64,000 nt of DNA from Myxococcales bacterium (GTDB lineage Bacteria > Myxococcota > UBA727 > GCA-2721815). A model generated the notes under the pieces. It saw only the letters and a list, made by a program, of their open reading frames with translations, was not told the DNA's origin and did no database searches. Positions 48,501 to 57,295 of the stretch are shown here, piece by piece (the first letter of the stretch is position 1; every line of letters starts with the position of its first letter). The stretch lies in NCBI GenBank assembly GCA_002721815.1, contig PBLQ01000037.1:35346-99345 (forward strand). Reading direction: 5' to 3'. Both the position numbers and the translations under genes were made by a program.

Positions 48501-49649
48501 GTCACCAGGACGCATTCTGCGATAGATTTCCAAAATCGCTTCTTCACGGTTGGTGATGCCATCGTTTTCCAACGTGTCACGCAGGTAAGACCCGACGTTC
48601 AAGTTGTCGATAAACAAGACCTCAACCTCGGAGATGCCTGCTTCGCGCAAGTCTTCGAGTTGTTCCAAGGTCAAACAACCGTTACATTCGACAATGACTT
48701 CACCGGTTTCTTCATCGATGATGTCCTTGGCGGAGAACAGTGTCCCTACTTCTTCTTCGGTCACCGGCAAGGTGGTCATGCCGGCTTCTTTCATTTTCTT
48801 AACTGCCAAGCGGGTGAACTTACGGTTTTTCTTCACCAACACAGTTTTGTTTTCAGGGTGCTTCACATCGCGGGTTGCACGCTGACCGAACAAAAGATCG
48901 AAATCGATCACTTTGTGATATTTTGCTTTGCCGGACAACACGATGGTTTCGGTGCTGTAGAAAAAGTTCAACAACTCTTCGGTGGAATAGCCGAGGGCTT
49001 TCAGCAAAATGGTCGCGGGAAATTTACGACGACGATCAATACGACAATGAATGATGTCTTTGTGATCGAATTCAAAATCAAGCCATGAACCACGGTAAGG
49101 AATGATGCGTGCGTTAAAAAGCAACTTTCCTGAGGAGTGGGTTTTGCCGCGGTCACTGTCAAAAAACACGCCGGGTGAACGGTGTAGTTGGGATACAACA
49201 ACACGCTCAGTACCGTTGATGATGAAAGTCCCTTGCTCGGTCATGAGCGGGATTTCACCAAAATAAACTTCTTGCTGCTTGACGTTCCGAATGGTTTGGA
49301 TGCCGGAGATTTCATCCCGGTCCCAGAGCACCAGTTGAACCACCACTTTGATGGGCGCAGCGAAAGTCATGCCACGCGAACGACATTCGTCCACATCGTA
49401 TTTGGGCTTGTCGAGCGCGTAACTCACAAACTCCAAAGACGCCGTTTCGTTGTAGTCTTTGATGGGGAACACCGATTTAAAAACACCTTGCAAACCTACG
49501 TTGCCGCGTTTCTCGGGTTCAATGTCAGATTGCAGGAATTTTTCCCAACTGGTTCGCTGAATGTCGATCAGGTTGGGAAGTGCCAATAAGGACTTGATCT
49601 CTGCAAAGTTTTTACGAATGGCGAAGTTTTGTTGAACTTTTTTCACCAT
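45525..49649 (-). CDS. rpoB: DNA-directed RNA polymerase subunit beta
   Basis: A 1374-residue subunit from the ATG at 49649. The N-terminus [15 protein letters not shown]...[16 protein letters not shown] aligns with other RpoB starts, while the 33 residues of open frame upstream do not. The rifampicin region reads [20 protein letters not shown]; the key Asp, His and Ser positions match sensitive enzymes, with only Asn to Thr at E. coli position 518. [13 protein letters not shown] and the flap/clamp regions are intact. It lies alone with rpoC: rplKAJL is not upstream, and the next gene is cinA 295 bases away. Confidence 0.99.
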   Translation of the reverse strand: MVKKVQQNFAIRKNFAEIKSLLALPNLIDIQRTSWEKFLQSDIEPEKRGNVGLQGVFKSVFPIKDYNETASLEFVSYALDKPKYDVDECRSRGMTFAAPIKVVVQLVLWDRDEISGIQTIRNVKQQEVYFGEIPLMTEQGTFIINGTERVVVSQLHRSPGVFFDSDRGKTHSSGKLLFNARIIPYRGSWLDFEFDHKDIIHCRIDRRRKFPATILLKALGYSTEELLNFFYSTETIVLSGKAKYHKVIDFDLLFGQRATRDVKHPENKTVLVKKNRKFTRLAVKKMKEAGMTTLPVTEEEVGTLFSAKDIIDEETGEVIVECNGCLTLEQLEDLREAGISEVEVLFIDNLNVGSYLRDTLENDGITNREEAILEIYRRMRPGDPPTQDTAETLFNNFFFNPERYDLSVVGRLKLNHKFGLDESLENCVLTKRDIIEVVKYLIELRNGNGNVDDIDHLGNRRVRAVGELIENQYRVGLMRMERAIKEKMSVQEIETLMPHDLVNNKPVAAVVKEFFGSSQLSQFMDQTNPLSEITHKRRLSALGPGGLTRERAGFEVRDVHPTHYGRICPIETPEGPNIGLIASLSTYARVNEYGFVETPYTRVVDGQATGEMSYYSALQEENEIIAQANAQLDEKTGAFTADFVQARVGGDTKMVRPDEVTLMDVSPNQLVSVAASLIPFLENDDANRALMGSNMQRQAVPLLQCDSPLVGTGMEAAVARDSGVCQVAKRTGTVDYVDASRVVVRVDESEIDDAGSQVDIYKLNKYQRSNQSTCFNQKPIVQVGDKVQKNDVVADGPATETGELALGRNVVVAFMPWNGYNFEDSILLSERLLKEDLFTSIHIEEYEAIARDTKLGPEEITRDIPNAGEEALADLDEAGIVRIGADVRAGDILVGKITPKGETQLSPEEKLLRAIFGEKAGDVRDSSLRMPPGTYGTVIDAKVFTRKGIDKDSRAQANEEEEEAKLLKDQNDEIRIVRNSALERVRKLLSGQIVTNKLVDDKGKVLLRKGDELSMERLNEIDWPFYEDIAIEEQALLERAQRILSTMQEQTKLVQSTFRDKIDRLKEGDELPPSVIKMVKVYVAVKRKLQPGDKMAGRHGNKGVVSRVLPEEDMPYLADGTPVDVVLNPLGVPSRMNVGQILETHLGWAAKGIGQKLNRLLEEGASQERLKDEMDKTFHQAEHKDLVVGLDNKNVGRLVRKVKKGVAMATPVFDGAPESEIRNLLAHGEKDQSGQSILFDGRTGDAFDQDVTVGVMYMLKLHHLVDDKIHARSIGPYSLVTQQPLGGKAQFGGQRLGEMEVWAMEAYGASYALQEFLTVKSDDLVGRTRMYEAIVKGEHVLESGIPESFNVLIKELQSLALDVQLLDEVDPTAS

Positions 49650-49944
49650 GTGGTGCCACTCCAAGTGTTGACCTGAGGTACCCTTTTTGAGTCGCCTCAG
49701 GGGGTCAATAAAAGAAGGATCAAAATACAAAGAAGCGCCTGTTCTCACCCACCTTCACGGGAAAGAAAAGCGTTAAAAAACAAAGATTTAACTAAAAAAC
49801 TTTTTGAGTTATGCAGTTAAAAAGTGCCCCAAAAAGTCCTCAAACCTCCAATTTGTAAAGAAAACAGCTCGACCTAGCTAAGAGACACAGGTGTACCTGT
49901 CAAGCCGGTTTGGCCCGTTTTTTGCTTATCGAAAACCCTGGATT
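49650..49944 (-). promoter_or_regulatory. rpoB leader and promoter region
   Basis: This 295-base gap has no gene. On the minus strand a perfect -35 box TTGACA (49898-49903) lies 17 bases from a weak -10-like TAGCTA (49875-49880). A 6-base inverted repeat with two-base spacer, ACAGGTGTACCTGT (49887-49900), overlaps the -35 and could be an operator. That gives an untranslated leader of about 220 bases, AT-rich with A- and T-runs but no clear terminator or L10-binding fold that I can see. Confidence 0.55.
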
Positions 49945-50664
49945 TCAGAGCTTTTTCGCCTGCAAAGTCTCACAGAGCCAATGGACCGCTTCCTCTAGGG
50001 CTTGCTGGTTAATGCTTTCCAGGCAAATTTTCACTCGAAACGCGTTACCCCGCTCTTGGGGATAGCTGCCAATGTCGATTTCGGGCCACTTTTCGAGCGC
50101 TCTAGAAAGGTCTTCGGCCAAATCACCTTCTGGCATTTGAGTTCCTAACTCTACCAGCTTTTTTGGCGTACCGCTGAAACGCTGAAAAACGGGGGGCAAC
50201 AACATGGCGAAAAGCGACGGAACACCTGGCAAAATGAAAATGTTTTTGAAGGAGACGAGCGGTAACCAAACATCAGGAAAGCCCTCTACCACAGCGCCTT
50301 TTGGAAAACGGACCATCTTCATTCGAGCGTTGTTCAGCACCTGCCCACGGCTTGAAAGATACCCTTCTAATTTTTGTCGCGTGGGTTCGTGGGTCTCTAA
50401 AGGTTGGGCAAAAGCTTGCGACAATGCTTCAAAGGTTTTGTCGTCGTGCGTTGGACCAATTCCGCCGGACGTGATCACCACATCCCATTGTCCAGACATG
50501 GTTTCAATCACTGAAGCAATGGTTGCAACTTGATCCGGAACCACACGAATTTCATGAAGCTCCAATCCACGGGCGAAACAAGTTTGTGCCACCAAGTGGC
50601 CATTCTTATCCTTGATCTTACCCGACAATAACTCATCGCCGATCAGTAACAATCCCACCTTCAT
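49945..50664 (-). CDS. CinA-like molybdopterin-binding domain protein
   Basis: A 239-residue protein that matches the N-terminal (MoaB/Mog-like, COG1058) half of CinA. Signatures: VGLLLIGDELLSGKIKDKNGH, VVPDQVATIASVI, VVITSGGIGPTHDDKT, GYLSSRGQVLNNARMKM, IFILPGVPSLFAM. The nicotinamide-nucleotide amidase (C-terminal) half of full CinA is missing, as in many free-standing forms. This domain may act as an ADP-ribose pyrophosphatase in the full protein. The ATG at 50664 has AGGT upstream. A terminator separates it from the HU gene. Confidence 0.9.
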   Translation of the reverse strand: MKVGLLLIGDELLSGKIKDKNGHLVAQTCFARGLELHEIRVVPDQVATIASVIETMSGQWDVVITSGGIGPTHDDKTFEALSQAFAQPLETHEPTRQKLEGYLSSRGQVLNNARMKMVRFPKGAVVEGFPDVWLPLVSFKNIFILPGVPSLFAMLLPPVFQRFSGTPKKLVELGTQMPEGDLAEDLSRALEKWPEIDIGSYPQERGNAFRVKICLESINQQALEEAVHWLCETLQAKKL

Positions 50665-50679
50665 TCGAATAGACCTCAC

Positions 50680-50710
50680 AAAAAAAGCCGCCAAATGGGC
50701 GACCTTTTTG
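50680..50710 (-). terminator. Rho-independent terminator after the HU/IHF gene
   Basis: In the RNA a six-base-pair GC-rich stem with one G-U pair and a CAUUU loop, extended by A-U pairs, is followed by seven U. It lies 23 bases after the HU-family stop and just ahead of the cinA ribosome site, so it partly isolates cinA. Confidence 0.8.
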
Positions 50711-50732
50711 TTGTTTGCGTTTGACCCTAACT

Positions 50733-51095
50733 TTAGAACCCACCAGAGGAATCGTCACCACCCGTGACCACTGGCTCTGGCGTCGCCACTGCGGCGGGCG
50801 CATCTAGGGGCTGTGGGTTGCTGTTAATGCGTTCTCGAAGTTCTTTACCTACCGTAAAGAAAGGGACCCACTTGCGCGGCACGGAGACAGACTCTCCCGT
50901 TCTCGGGTTACGCGCATCTCGTGCACGACGTTCTTTGGCCGTGAAGGAACCGAATCCGCGGATCTCAATGCGATCGTGTCTTGCCAAAGCCAGCGTCATT
51001 GAATCGAAAATTGTGTTAACGATGATTTCGATATCTCGTCGAGATATCTCGGGTGCCTTGGAAGCTACTTCTTCAATCAATTCGCTCTTTGTCAT
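50733..51095 (-). CDS. HU/IHF-family DNA-binding protein
   Basis: A 120-residue nucleoid protein. The fold is standard: TKSELIEEVASKA, dimer helix, then RIEIRGFGSFTAKERRARDARNPRTGE with the DNA-intercalating NPRTG arm. The RGFGSF sequence is closer to IHF-beta than to HU. A 30-residue Pro/Ala tail ends in GGDDSSGGF and is not part of the fold. AGGGA precedes the ATG. Confidence 0.93.
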   Translation of the reverse strand: MTKSELIEEVASKAPEISRRDIEIIVNTIFDSMTLALARHDRIEIRGFGSFTAKERRARDARNPRTGESVSVPRKWVPFFTVGKELRERINSNPQPLDAPAAVATPEPVVTGGDDSSGGF

Positions 51096-51140
51096 TGTTT
51101 CCCTACTCTTTTTAAGGCCTTAAGGCCCAATCTCAGGATC

Positions 51141-51170
51141 ACTTTACCCGGGCTCCCCACCAAAGGTCAA
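51141..51170 (-). promoter_or_regulatory. Candidate promoter of the HU/IHF gene
   Basis: On the minus strand TTGACC (51165-51170) lies 18 bases from TAAAGT (51141-51146), about 45 bases before the ATG. A palindrome TTAAGGCCTTAA (51112-51123) lies in the leader and could bind a regulator or the protein itself. Matches to consensus are five of six and four of six. Confidence 0.45.
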
Positions 51171-51238
51171 CCTTCAAAAAGGAAAAATCGCCTTTTTTCT
51201 AATATGTTATCAACTCAGCACCCCTAAACGGGGGATGG

Positions 51239-52975
51239 CTAAAACACCTTTTTGACCCGGGCCCCGTTGTAATAGTGCTCTAAAATTGCGCCGTATCCAT
51301 AGTCTGCCTCCGCCATACCGATGGCGCCCTGCTGGCACATCCCGCTCCCATGCCCAAAGCCACCCCCCTGAAAAATAAAGGCTTTTATATTTCCTTCGGC
51401 ATCCCGTTCTCGTTCGAGAACAAACAACCCGGATCGCAGGTTGGAGAACAGCCGACGAACGGGTAACTCACGTCGAATGATTTTTTGGCCCTGGTCTCCG
51501 GTGATTTGAAGGCGTTTTACCCGTCCTCCGTGGCCCCGCTCTAGCACCTTGAGATCCCTCACCTGACCGATTTTTAAGGGCTTGATGAGCGCATTGACCT
51601 TTTCAACAGGAAAAACTCGTCTCCAACGATAGACATCTCCCTTCTGATTGAAGCTGCTTTTGCCGCAAAAAGTCCGGTCTTTGGGTAATTCTAAGAAAGT
51701 ACGGACATGGTCAGCTTGCCGCAGGTCGAGCCGCTCTGAGATTTTTGGCAGGCTGCGCCTGGGGTGGATGTGGGGCTTGATGGGCTGGGCCATCAATCCT
51801 TTGGGATGAAATGCAGTCGTCTGGCCAGGCAGGCCTACAGGCATCTGAACACCGTCAAAACGCCCTACAGTTGCGGAAGAGGGGCGCTGGTCCCATACCT
51901 CATGGTTGGCCTCTGTGTGCCCCCCGCAGCAAGCAGAGTAGACACTGTCCACCAAACGGCCGTTGAGAAAAGCCAGCTGTCCCTTGGTCTCTTGTGCGGC
52001 TCGATTGGTGCGAGGGTGTTCCGCCGTCTTTCCCTTGTAGACTTGGCAGTGCTGTTCAGAGCACAGTAAAAAAGGGTCCGCCAAATGACGCTTACCCACT
52101 TTGGCAAAGACCTCCCCTCGAGCAGTGACCGCCTGGGCTTTGAGGGCTTCCATGGGAGCCGAGGCAAACATTTCAGCAGGTAAAATACCCGCGACCAAAA
52201 TGTCCTCAGGCACCACATTCACCACCGCCAACGTTCCGTAGCGATCCGGCAATATGATGACTTCACCCCGCAAAAGCCGATCGGCAAAACCATGAAAATG
52301 ATATCCGATTCCGTGTTCCACTTTTTTCACCAAAACCGGTGCCGACCTCAAGGGAACGATGCGAATCACCGGGCTCTGTTTCTGACTGTTGAGGGTTATG
52401 GCCGGAAAATTGGGATGTGAAATCGAAATACGCATCTGAGGCAAACCGGAAAGTTCCTCATACCACCAAGGTTGCCCACCCATTTCTTCAATTTCTTTTT
52501 CTTTCCATTGCTTGCCCTGAGCGAGCACCAGGGTTTCACGATTGTCCAAATGGGTATTTTGAACCCCGTAGACACCACCGATAACTTTGAATTCGACGGA
52601 AACCCCTTTCTCGAACCATTTGTGTTTCACCTCATCCAGGGTGGAGCGCTCCGCATGTGAAAGGGTTTCCACCACCAGCATTCTCTTCACCGGTGCTGCA
52701 GTACCACCCAGCCAGCGTACTACTAACTCTGTATTCGCGGGCAGCGTCATACTGGGTCCCGCTTCTCCCACCTCTACAATGAGGCCTTCTTCGCTGAGTA
52801 CAACCACTTCTTTTTGTTTCTGCATCATTCCAACTGACACCAAAGGCTCCCCTTTGGCCGAGAAAAGCAGTCGACGACCATAAAAATCATTGAGGGAATA
52901 GGCATCGCTGTCTGGTGCCCACAGCATCATCGCCATGAGTGCGACAGAAATGAAATTTTTGGAATACCGCCACAT
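51239..52975 (-). CDS. SpoIID/LytB-domain protein
   Basis: A 578-residue exported protein (signal peptide VALMAMMLWAPDSDA). The N-terminal half holds strand-rich SH3/SpoIID-associated domains. The SpoIID domain covers about residues 250-578, with MEALKAQAVTARGEVFAK, YKGKTAEHPRTNRAAQETKG, SVYSACCGGHTEANHEVWDQR and the end GHGSGMCQQGAIGMAEADYGYGAILEHYYNG. SpoIID cuts glycan strands of peptidoglycan in Bacillus spore engulfment; homologs in other phyla act in wall remodelling. The ATG lies one base after the stop of the NYN gene, so the two are coupled. An earlier GTG lacks a ribosome site. Confidence 0.9.
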   Translation of the reverse strand: MWRYSKNFISVALMAMMLWAPDSDAYSLNDFYGRRLLFSAKGEPLVSVGMMQKQKEVVVLSEEGLIVEVGEAGPSMTLPANTELVVRWLGGTAAPVKRMLVVETLSHAERSTLDEVKHKWFEKGVSVEFKVIGGVYGVQNTHLDNRETLVLAQGKQWKEKEIEEMGGQPWWYEELSGLPQMRISISHPNFPAITLNSQKQSPVIRIVPLRSAPVLVKKVEHGIGYHFHGFADRLLRGEVIILPDRYGTLAVVNVVPEDILVAGILPAEMFASAPMEALKAQAVTARGEVFAKVGKRHLADPFLLCSEQHCQVYKGKTAEHPRTNRAAQETKGQLAFLNGRLVDSVYSACCGGHTEANHEVWDQRPSSATVGRFDGVQMPVGLPGQTTAFHPKGLMAQPIKPHIHPRRSLPKISERLDLRQADHVRTFLELPKDRTFCGKSSFNQKGDVYRWRRVFPVEKVNALIKPLKIGQVRDLKVLERGHGGRVKRLQITGDQGQKIIRRELPVRRLFSNLRSGLFVLERERDAEGNIKAFIFQGGGFGHGSGMCQQGAIGMAEADYGYGAILEHYYNGARVKKVF

Positions 52976-52976
52976 T

Positions 52977-54554
52977 TTACGATGACCGAGGGTCGGCAGC
53001 ACTTGATTCGTCTAACAGTATCACTTCATCAGCTGCTGCTAACAAAGGCTCCGACGCAGAATGACGGAAGGCCACCACAATGATTTTCTTTTTGCGGCGT
53101 TTTAAGAATTGCAGCACGGGCAAAAAATCACCATCACCCGATCCCAGAACAATGGTGTCCAAGCGCGAAACCATCTCGACCATGTCCATGGCGATACCCA
53201 AATCCCAATCCGCTTTTGTGCTGCCATCTTTGCGAAGGCGTGGGGTCTTTTGCCTAATTTCGTAACCCCCGAAACGTAAGGATTTCACGAATCCCTCAAA
53301 AGATTGTGCCTGCGCCGCGTTGGCGTCTTTTTGTTTGACCACATACGCCAAGGCCTTGGCCGGCTTTTGGGGTTCTCCCAAACGATTGAGCAAGCCCACA
53401 AAGTCAAAAGTCCCACCATGCACTCGGGCCGCTGAAGCACTCAAATTCGCCGCATCGATAAACACACCAATTCGTTCATATTGCCCTTCTTCTTTTTGGT
53501 CTTTGGCTTCTTTGACCTCCTGGGCAATCTGCCTGGCTTTTTTCAACGATGCGCGCAAATCGGTGGCACGATCTTTGGCGGCAGCAAGCTCTTTGCTCCA
53601 CTGCATCTTCAGTTTTTCATTCTCACGTTCGAGAGTTTTAATCCGCTGCTCAGCCTCCAGCAAAGCCTTCTGGGTGGTTTCGGCTTCATCCTCATGGCTC
53701 GCGCCTGCACTCATGCGCGCCACTTTGCGCTTGAGGCTGCCCACTTGTAAAGACAATGCTTCATTACTTTGACGCAGTTCAATCATTTGAGCGACATCTC
53801 CATCTGCCACTTGTTCTTCCAAATCGCTACAACGTGTCTTCGTCAAGGCCAAGGCACTTTTTAAATCAGCGACCTTGTCCTTGAGCTTATTGATCTGAAC
53901 TTCTTTTTGCCCAATCCGCACAATGAGATTGGCCCTTTCTTGTTCCAAAGCGCCCTTCTCTTGTTCGAGCGTTTCTGCCGCCTTCTTCTTTTTTATCAGA
54001 TGTGCTTCCGTGGACTTCATTTGGGCCAACAGCTTCTCTGCCTTTTCGGGTTCCTGCAGGGTCGCTCCCATATTTTGTTCAGCTTGTAACTTTTGTAGGG
54101 TTTCAGTGACCATGCTTTTGGCAACCGATACGTGCGCAGCTCGACCGTCACGAAAGAGGGCCCACACCATCTTTGCCCGCTCATTAGGAAAGACGAGGGC
54201 ATCCATTTTTTCAAGAACCGACAACACATCTGCTTCTTCGATGGAGGCCGCCAAGTTGCGCTCTTGCAATGCCTTCTTATCTAACAGTCTCATGGCGGAG
54301 TGTGCACTGTCTTTGGATGCAAAAAAGGCTTTCGCAACTTGAGCTATCAATATCTCTTGGGGCGCCTTCTTAAGATGACCCCCGCGGCCCTTCAGCATTT
54401 TCTGTAGAATATTCTCTAACTCAGCCCGATCGAGAGTGGCCTCAGCGATAACCACCAAGGTAGGCAGATCCATACGATCGCGAAGCTCTTTGAGAACCTT
54501 TCTGAAACTGGCAGAGTTGGCTTTGGGTAAAGGCGTAGGCCCCTTAGCGGTCAT
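52977..54554 (-). CDS. Coiled-coil NYN (PIN-like) ribonuclease-type protein
   Basis: A 525-residue cytoplasmic protein. Residues 1-145 are helical with no known domain. Residues 150-355 are a long coiled coil (ALEQERANLIVRIGQKEVQI, LEAEQRIKTLERENEKLKM). Residues 361-515 are a LabA/NYN domain with RIGVFIDAANLS (Asp367), STKADWDLGIAMDM (Asp451) and GSGDGDFLPVLQFL (Asp474/Asp476), the acidic residues that hold metal in PIN-like nucleases. It should cut RNA. AAGGA is close to the ATG, which lies six bases after the sensor-like gene stop. The partner of the coiled coil is unknown. Confidence 0.85.
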   Translation of the reverse strand: MTAKGPTPLPKANSASFRKVLKELRDRMDLPTLVVIAEATLDRAELENILQKMLKGRGGHLKKAPQEILIAQVAKAFFASKDSAHSAMRLLDKKALQERNLAASIEEADVLSVLEKMDALVFPNERAKMVWALFRDGRAAHVSVAKSMVTETLQKLQAEQNMGATLQEPEKAEKLLAQMKSTEAHLIKKKKAAETLEQEKGALEQERANLIVRIGQKEVQINKLKDKVADLKSALALTKTRCSDLEEQVADGDVAQMIELRQSNEALSLQVGSLKRKVARMSAGASHEDEAETTQKALLEAEQRIKTLERENEKLKMQWSKELAAAKDRATDLRASLKKARQIAQEVKEAKDQKEEGQYERIGVFIDAANLSASAARVHGGTFDFVGLLNRLGEPQKPAKALAYVVKQKDANAAQAQSFEGFVKSLRFGGYEIRQKTPRLRKDGSTKADWDLGIAMDMVEMVSRLDTIVLGSGDGDFLPVLQFLKRRKKKIIVVAFRHSASEPLLAAADEVILLDESSAADPRSS

Positions 54555-54560
54555 GTGTCC

Positions 54561-56306
54561 TTAACCTTTCACAGGGATGGCACGAATGGCTGCTTTGCCC
54601 GCTTTAACATACACCTCAAATCGTACGTCTTTACATTGGTAACGGTCCAAAATCGCCGCCCGATTCTTGTCCAGTTTCTTTTTAAATCGTTCGTAGGTCA
54701 GACGGGCTATGTCTTCGCCGCAGGACGCTCGCGTGTCTTTGAATTCACTGAAGACAGCGTGGCACATGTCCTCGTATGTATTCCCTTGGGAAGCGGAACC
54801 ACCCGGCCCAGGGCCGGTGACCAGAGTGGCCTCATCTGGATCATCTTCATCGGCGGCTGTCCCGTTCACTGCTTGCCCTTCACCGGACAGTGTCCGAGGC
54901 ACATTGCCTTGTGCTTGTGCACGCGTGATATCGCCTTTCGAGCCAAATAACTCAGAAAGAACGCTGTCCTTCGCCTGTGCTTCAGCAAAACCACCTTCAT
55001 CATCTGAAACCGGTTCGATATCTTCTTTGGGGTCTAAACTGAGGGGCTCAAAGTTTTCTTGGCCGGGATAGCTTCCTTCGTTTTCAAGGCCTACAAAGGG
55101 TTCGTTTCCGGGCATCGACTCCCTAGGAGAATCTATCGCGCCATCAGGGTTCACGGCAGGCATGGATGGGTTAGAAAACGTTCGTCCGACCCCTCCGCCT
55201 TGAGACAAAATCATGTTCAGTTGCTTGGCCAGCCGTAGGTAAGGCCCTTTCATTTCAGATTCTGGCAAAATACCGGCAGCGATGCCTTGCTGCTGGTAAG
55301 CACTGAGATGGTTTTGGATCACGCGCATGGGCTTCTCCCAAGCCTTTCGTAAAGAAACCGAAAGCAGCAGGATCATCAAAGCCAAAGCCACCGTACTCCC
55401 GATGATGGACAGCTGTAAGAACGAAATGGTTTCAAAGGGGCCCACACGGTCCAAAGCCATGATAAGATTCGTACGCATGTCATTTTTGAAAAGCGGGACA
55501 GAAACACCAATATAGCGGCTGTTGTCCTCGACAAAAAGAGGCAGCGCGTAGGGGAAAGGAAGGATCGAGTGGAAGTCACCAAAGGATTTCACGGTACCTG
55601 GCTGAGGCAAATCGTCCATTCTCACGTCGTCAAAGGCATTGCCCTTTTTTACCCCTTCCACCAGCAAGGCGGAGTGTGCGTGAAGCTTGAACGATATTTC
55701 CCCCAGAAAGTCTTCGCCCAGATTCCATCCCGTTAATATCGCTCCATGAATTTTCTTGCCCAGGTAGACAGGGGCTGCACTCACAAGCATCACTTCGCTT
55801 TTGTACACGTGCATTCCATCACGAACCAACCCTCTCAAAGCATCGCGGATGGGTGGGAAACCCATGATGTTTTTGGGAAGTCCCACTTGTTTACCAATCG
55901 CCACCAAGGTGTCACCATTGACGTCAACCGCCAAACCAAAATCAGGCCGTCCCAACGTCTTATTGCCTCCAGACAGTGCTTTTTTGACCAACTCTGGATT
56001 GGGCGTAATTTTGCGAATGGGCACCGCATACCGTTTGGCCCGCTGAGGCTCAGGCGGATTTTCTGAACGCCATTTTTGAGCATAGAACTTTGCCACGTCG
56101 GCGTCTGACGCTTTTTGCGAAATGGTGTTCACTGCCACCGTGGATTTTTGGGTAATCAATCCTTCTGCAGCCAACTGCAACGATTGCACTTCCCGTTCTA
56201 AGGGCGAAATCAAACCAGCGACGAAGTTAGGGGTCCCCGCAATCAGCAACAAACAGCCGGTCAGAAAAATCAAAGTAACCTGGAGAATAAGTCTGGTGTT
56301 AAGCAT
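54561..56306 (-). CDS. Membrane sensor-like protein with conserved MXAN_5187-type C-terminus
   Basis: A 581-residue protein. TM1 (about 7-28) and TM2 (about 300-320) bracket a periplasmic region with Cache-like features (DFGLAVDVNGDTLVAIG, VMLVSAAPVYLGKKIHGAIL). The cytoplasmic side has a HAMP-like start, then about 150 residues of acidic, Pro/Ser-rich disordered sequence, and a compact end of about 60 residues (DTRASCGEDIARLTYERFKK ... VRFEVYVKAGKAAI). I recall that end as the C-terminal domain of a myxobacterial family named after MXAN_5187; its role is unknown. It sits in a four-gene unit with NYN and SpoIID proteins. Confidence 0.65.
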   Translation of the reverse strand: MLNTRLILQVTLIFLTGCLLLIAGTPNFVAGLISPLEREVQSLQLAAEGLITQKSTVAVNTISQKASDADVAKFYAQKWRSENPPEPQRAKRYAVPIRKITPNPELVKKALSGGNKTLGRPDFGLAVDVNGDTLVAIGKQVGLPKNIMGFPPIRDALRGLVRDGMHVYKSEVMLVSAAPVYLGKKIHGAILTGWNLGEDFLGEISFKLHAHSALLVEGVKKGNAFDDVRMDDLPQPGTVKSFGDFHSILPFPYALPLFVEDNSRYIGVSVPLFKNDMRTNLIMALDRVGPFETISFLQLSIIGSTVALALMILLLSVSLRKAWEKPMRVIQNHLSAYQQQGIAAGILPESEMKGPYLRLAKQLNMILSQGGGVGRTFSNPSMPAVNPDGAIDSPRESMPGNEPFVGLENEGSYPGQENFEPLSLDPKEDIEPVSDDEGGFAEAQAKDSVLSELFGSKGDITRAQAQGNVPRTLSGEGQAVNGTAADEDDPDEATLVTGPGPGGSASQGNTYEDMCHAVFSEFKDTRASCGEDIARLTYERFKKKLDKNRAAILDRYQCKDVRFEVYVKAGKAAIRAIPVKG

Positions 56307-56321
56307 TCTTCAAAGCAAACC

Positions 56322-57248
56322 TTATGGAGAGGGTGTGGGTGTAGGTTGAGAGAGTGAATTCCTGTTTGGAGGCAGTCCGCCTGCGGTATTGGGTTGCACA
56401 CTTGGATTAGGCGGTTGTAGGGTAGGACTGGGCTCCTCTGGGAGGCCGCCATCATTTTCTTGGCCCTCGTCATCTAAATCGATAAGTCCAGTGGTCACGG
56501 ACACGGTAACAATTTCATTGGAGGAGACCGTGGCCGCAATCTGCAGGGCTCCCTCGCTGGGGACGGAGACGGGCTGAATGTGTAAGGGCCTGGCGCCGAG
56601 GTAAAATCCCAAGTGGTAGTCACCAGGAGCGATGGGCGTGGCGTCAATCTTTCCGGTTTCCATATCAAAATTAATGGCGATGGCCTTATCCAACACCGTC
56701 AAATCTAAGACCGCGTGGGGAAAGTCCATCAATGCGACGCGGTGCTCCCCTCTCTTAAAAGCCAATGATTTGCGTTGTCCTGGAGCCAACTTAATCCGTT
56801 CGAGTCTTTCAAGCGACGTGGAAAGTTCAATGGGTATTTCTTGCCGATTTACCAGTGTGACCACTCCATCTTGGGGCAACAGTGCGTGGGCCGGCACAAA
56901 ACGCAATCCTTCAATCCCGATTTCGAGTTCGTGCTGTTGCTTCGGCAAGTCTTTCCCGGCAATGACCATTTGCAGCTTGGGCATGGCCTCCGTGAGCGGC
57001 GCAATGAATCCTTTCCCTGCCGCTCGCTCCACCCGTGCGGCGCTCAAGGCCTTAATTTCATCGATTTCGGCTTCATTACGAAGGGTCCGGCTTTTGGCGG
57101 TGGCAAAAAATTCGTCCAAGACCAATTCGCCGAGCAAGCCGCTTTCGGCCACTGGCACTTCTTCAACCTGCCCCTGTGCCTGGACCTGAAAAACGCCCAT
57201 AGAGAACAGGAAGAGAATGATGAGCTTAATTGGTGTAAATCTTTGCAA
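56322..57248 (-). CDS. Secreted hypothetical protein with PEGA-like strands
   Basis: A 308-residue exported protein (signal peptide IILFLFSMGVFQVQAQ). The mature part has a helical stretch (about 45-90) followed by beta-rich repeats such as VTLVNRQEIPIELS, GEHRVALMDFPHAVLDLTVL and PGDYHLGFYLGARPLHI, and ends in a Pro/Ser/Thr-rich tail of about 50 residues. No family is recognised. The start is a TTG at 57248 with AAAGG seven bases upstream; no ATG fits. It heads the four-gene unit and diverges from the glycosyltransferase gene. Confidence 0.6.
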   Translation of the reverse strand: MQRFTPIKLIILFLFSMGVFQVQAQGQVEEVPVAESGLLGELVLDEFFATAKSRTLRNEAEIDEIKALSAARVERAAGKGFIAPLTEAMPKLQMVIAGKDLPKQQHELEIGIEGLRFVPAHALLPQDGVVTLVNRQEIPIELSTSLERLERIKLAPGQRKSLAFKRGEHRVALMDFPHAVLDLTVLDKAIAINFDMETGKIDATPIAPGDYHLGFYLGARPLHIQPVSVPSEGALQIAATVSSNEIVTVSVTTGLIDLDDEGQENDGGLPEEPSPTLQPPNPSVQPNTAGGLPPNRNSLSQPTPTPSP

Positions 57249-57295
57249 AACAAAACCTTTTCACGTCTTCAGCAAATAGCATAATTGCCACCATC

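Noticed and set aside
49650..49748. RpoB start at 49748
   Set aside because: The first 33 residues from that point do not resemble any RpoB, and the ATG at 49649 gives the usual N-terminus with GGAG upstream.
51100..51238. GGGG/CCCC stem after the SpoIID gene as a terminator
   Set aside because: The stem is four base pairs and the RNA after it has no U-run.
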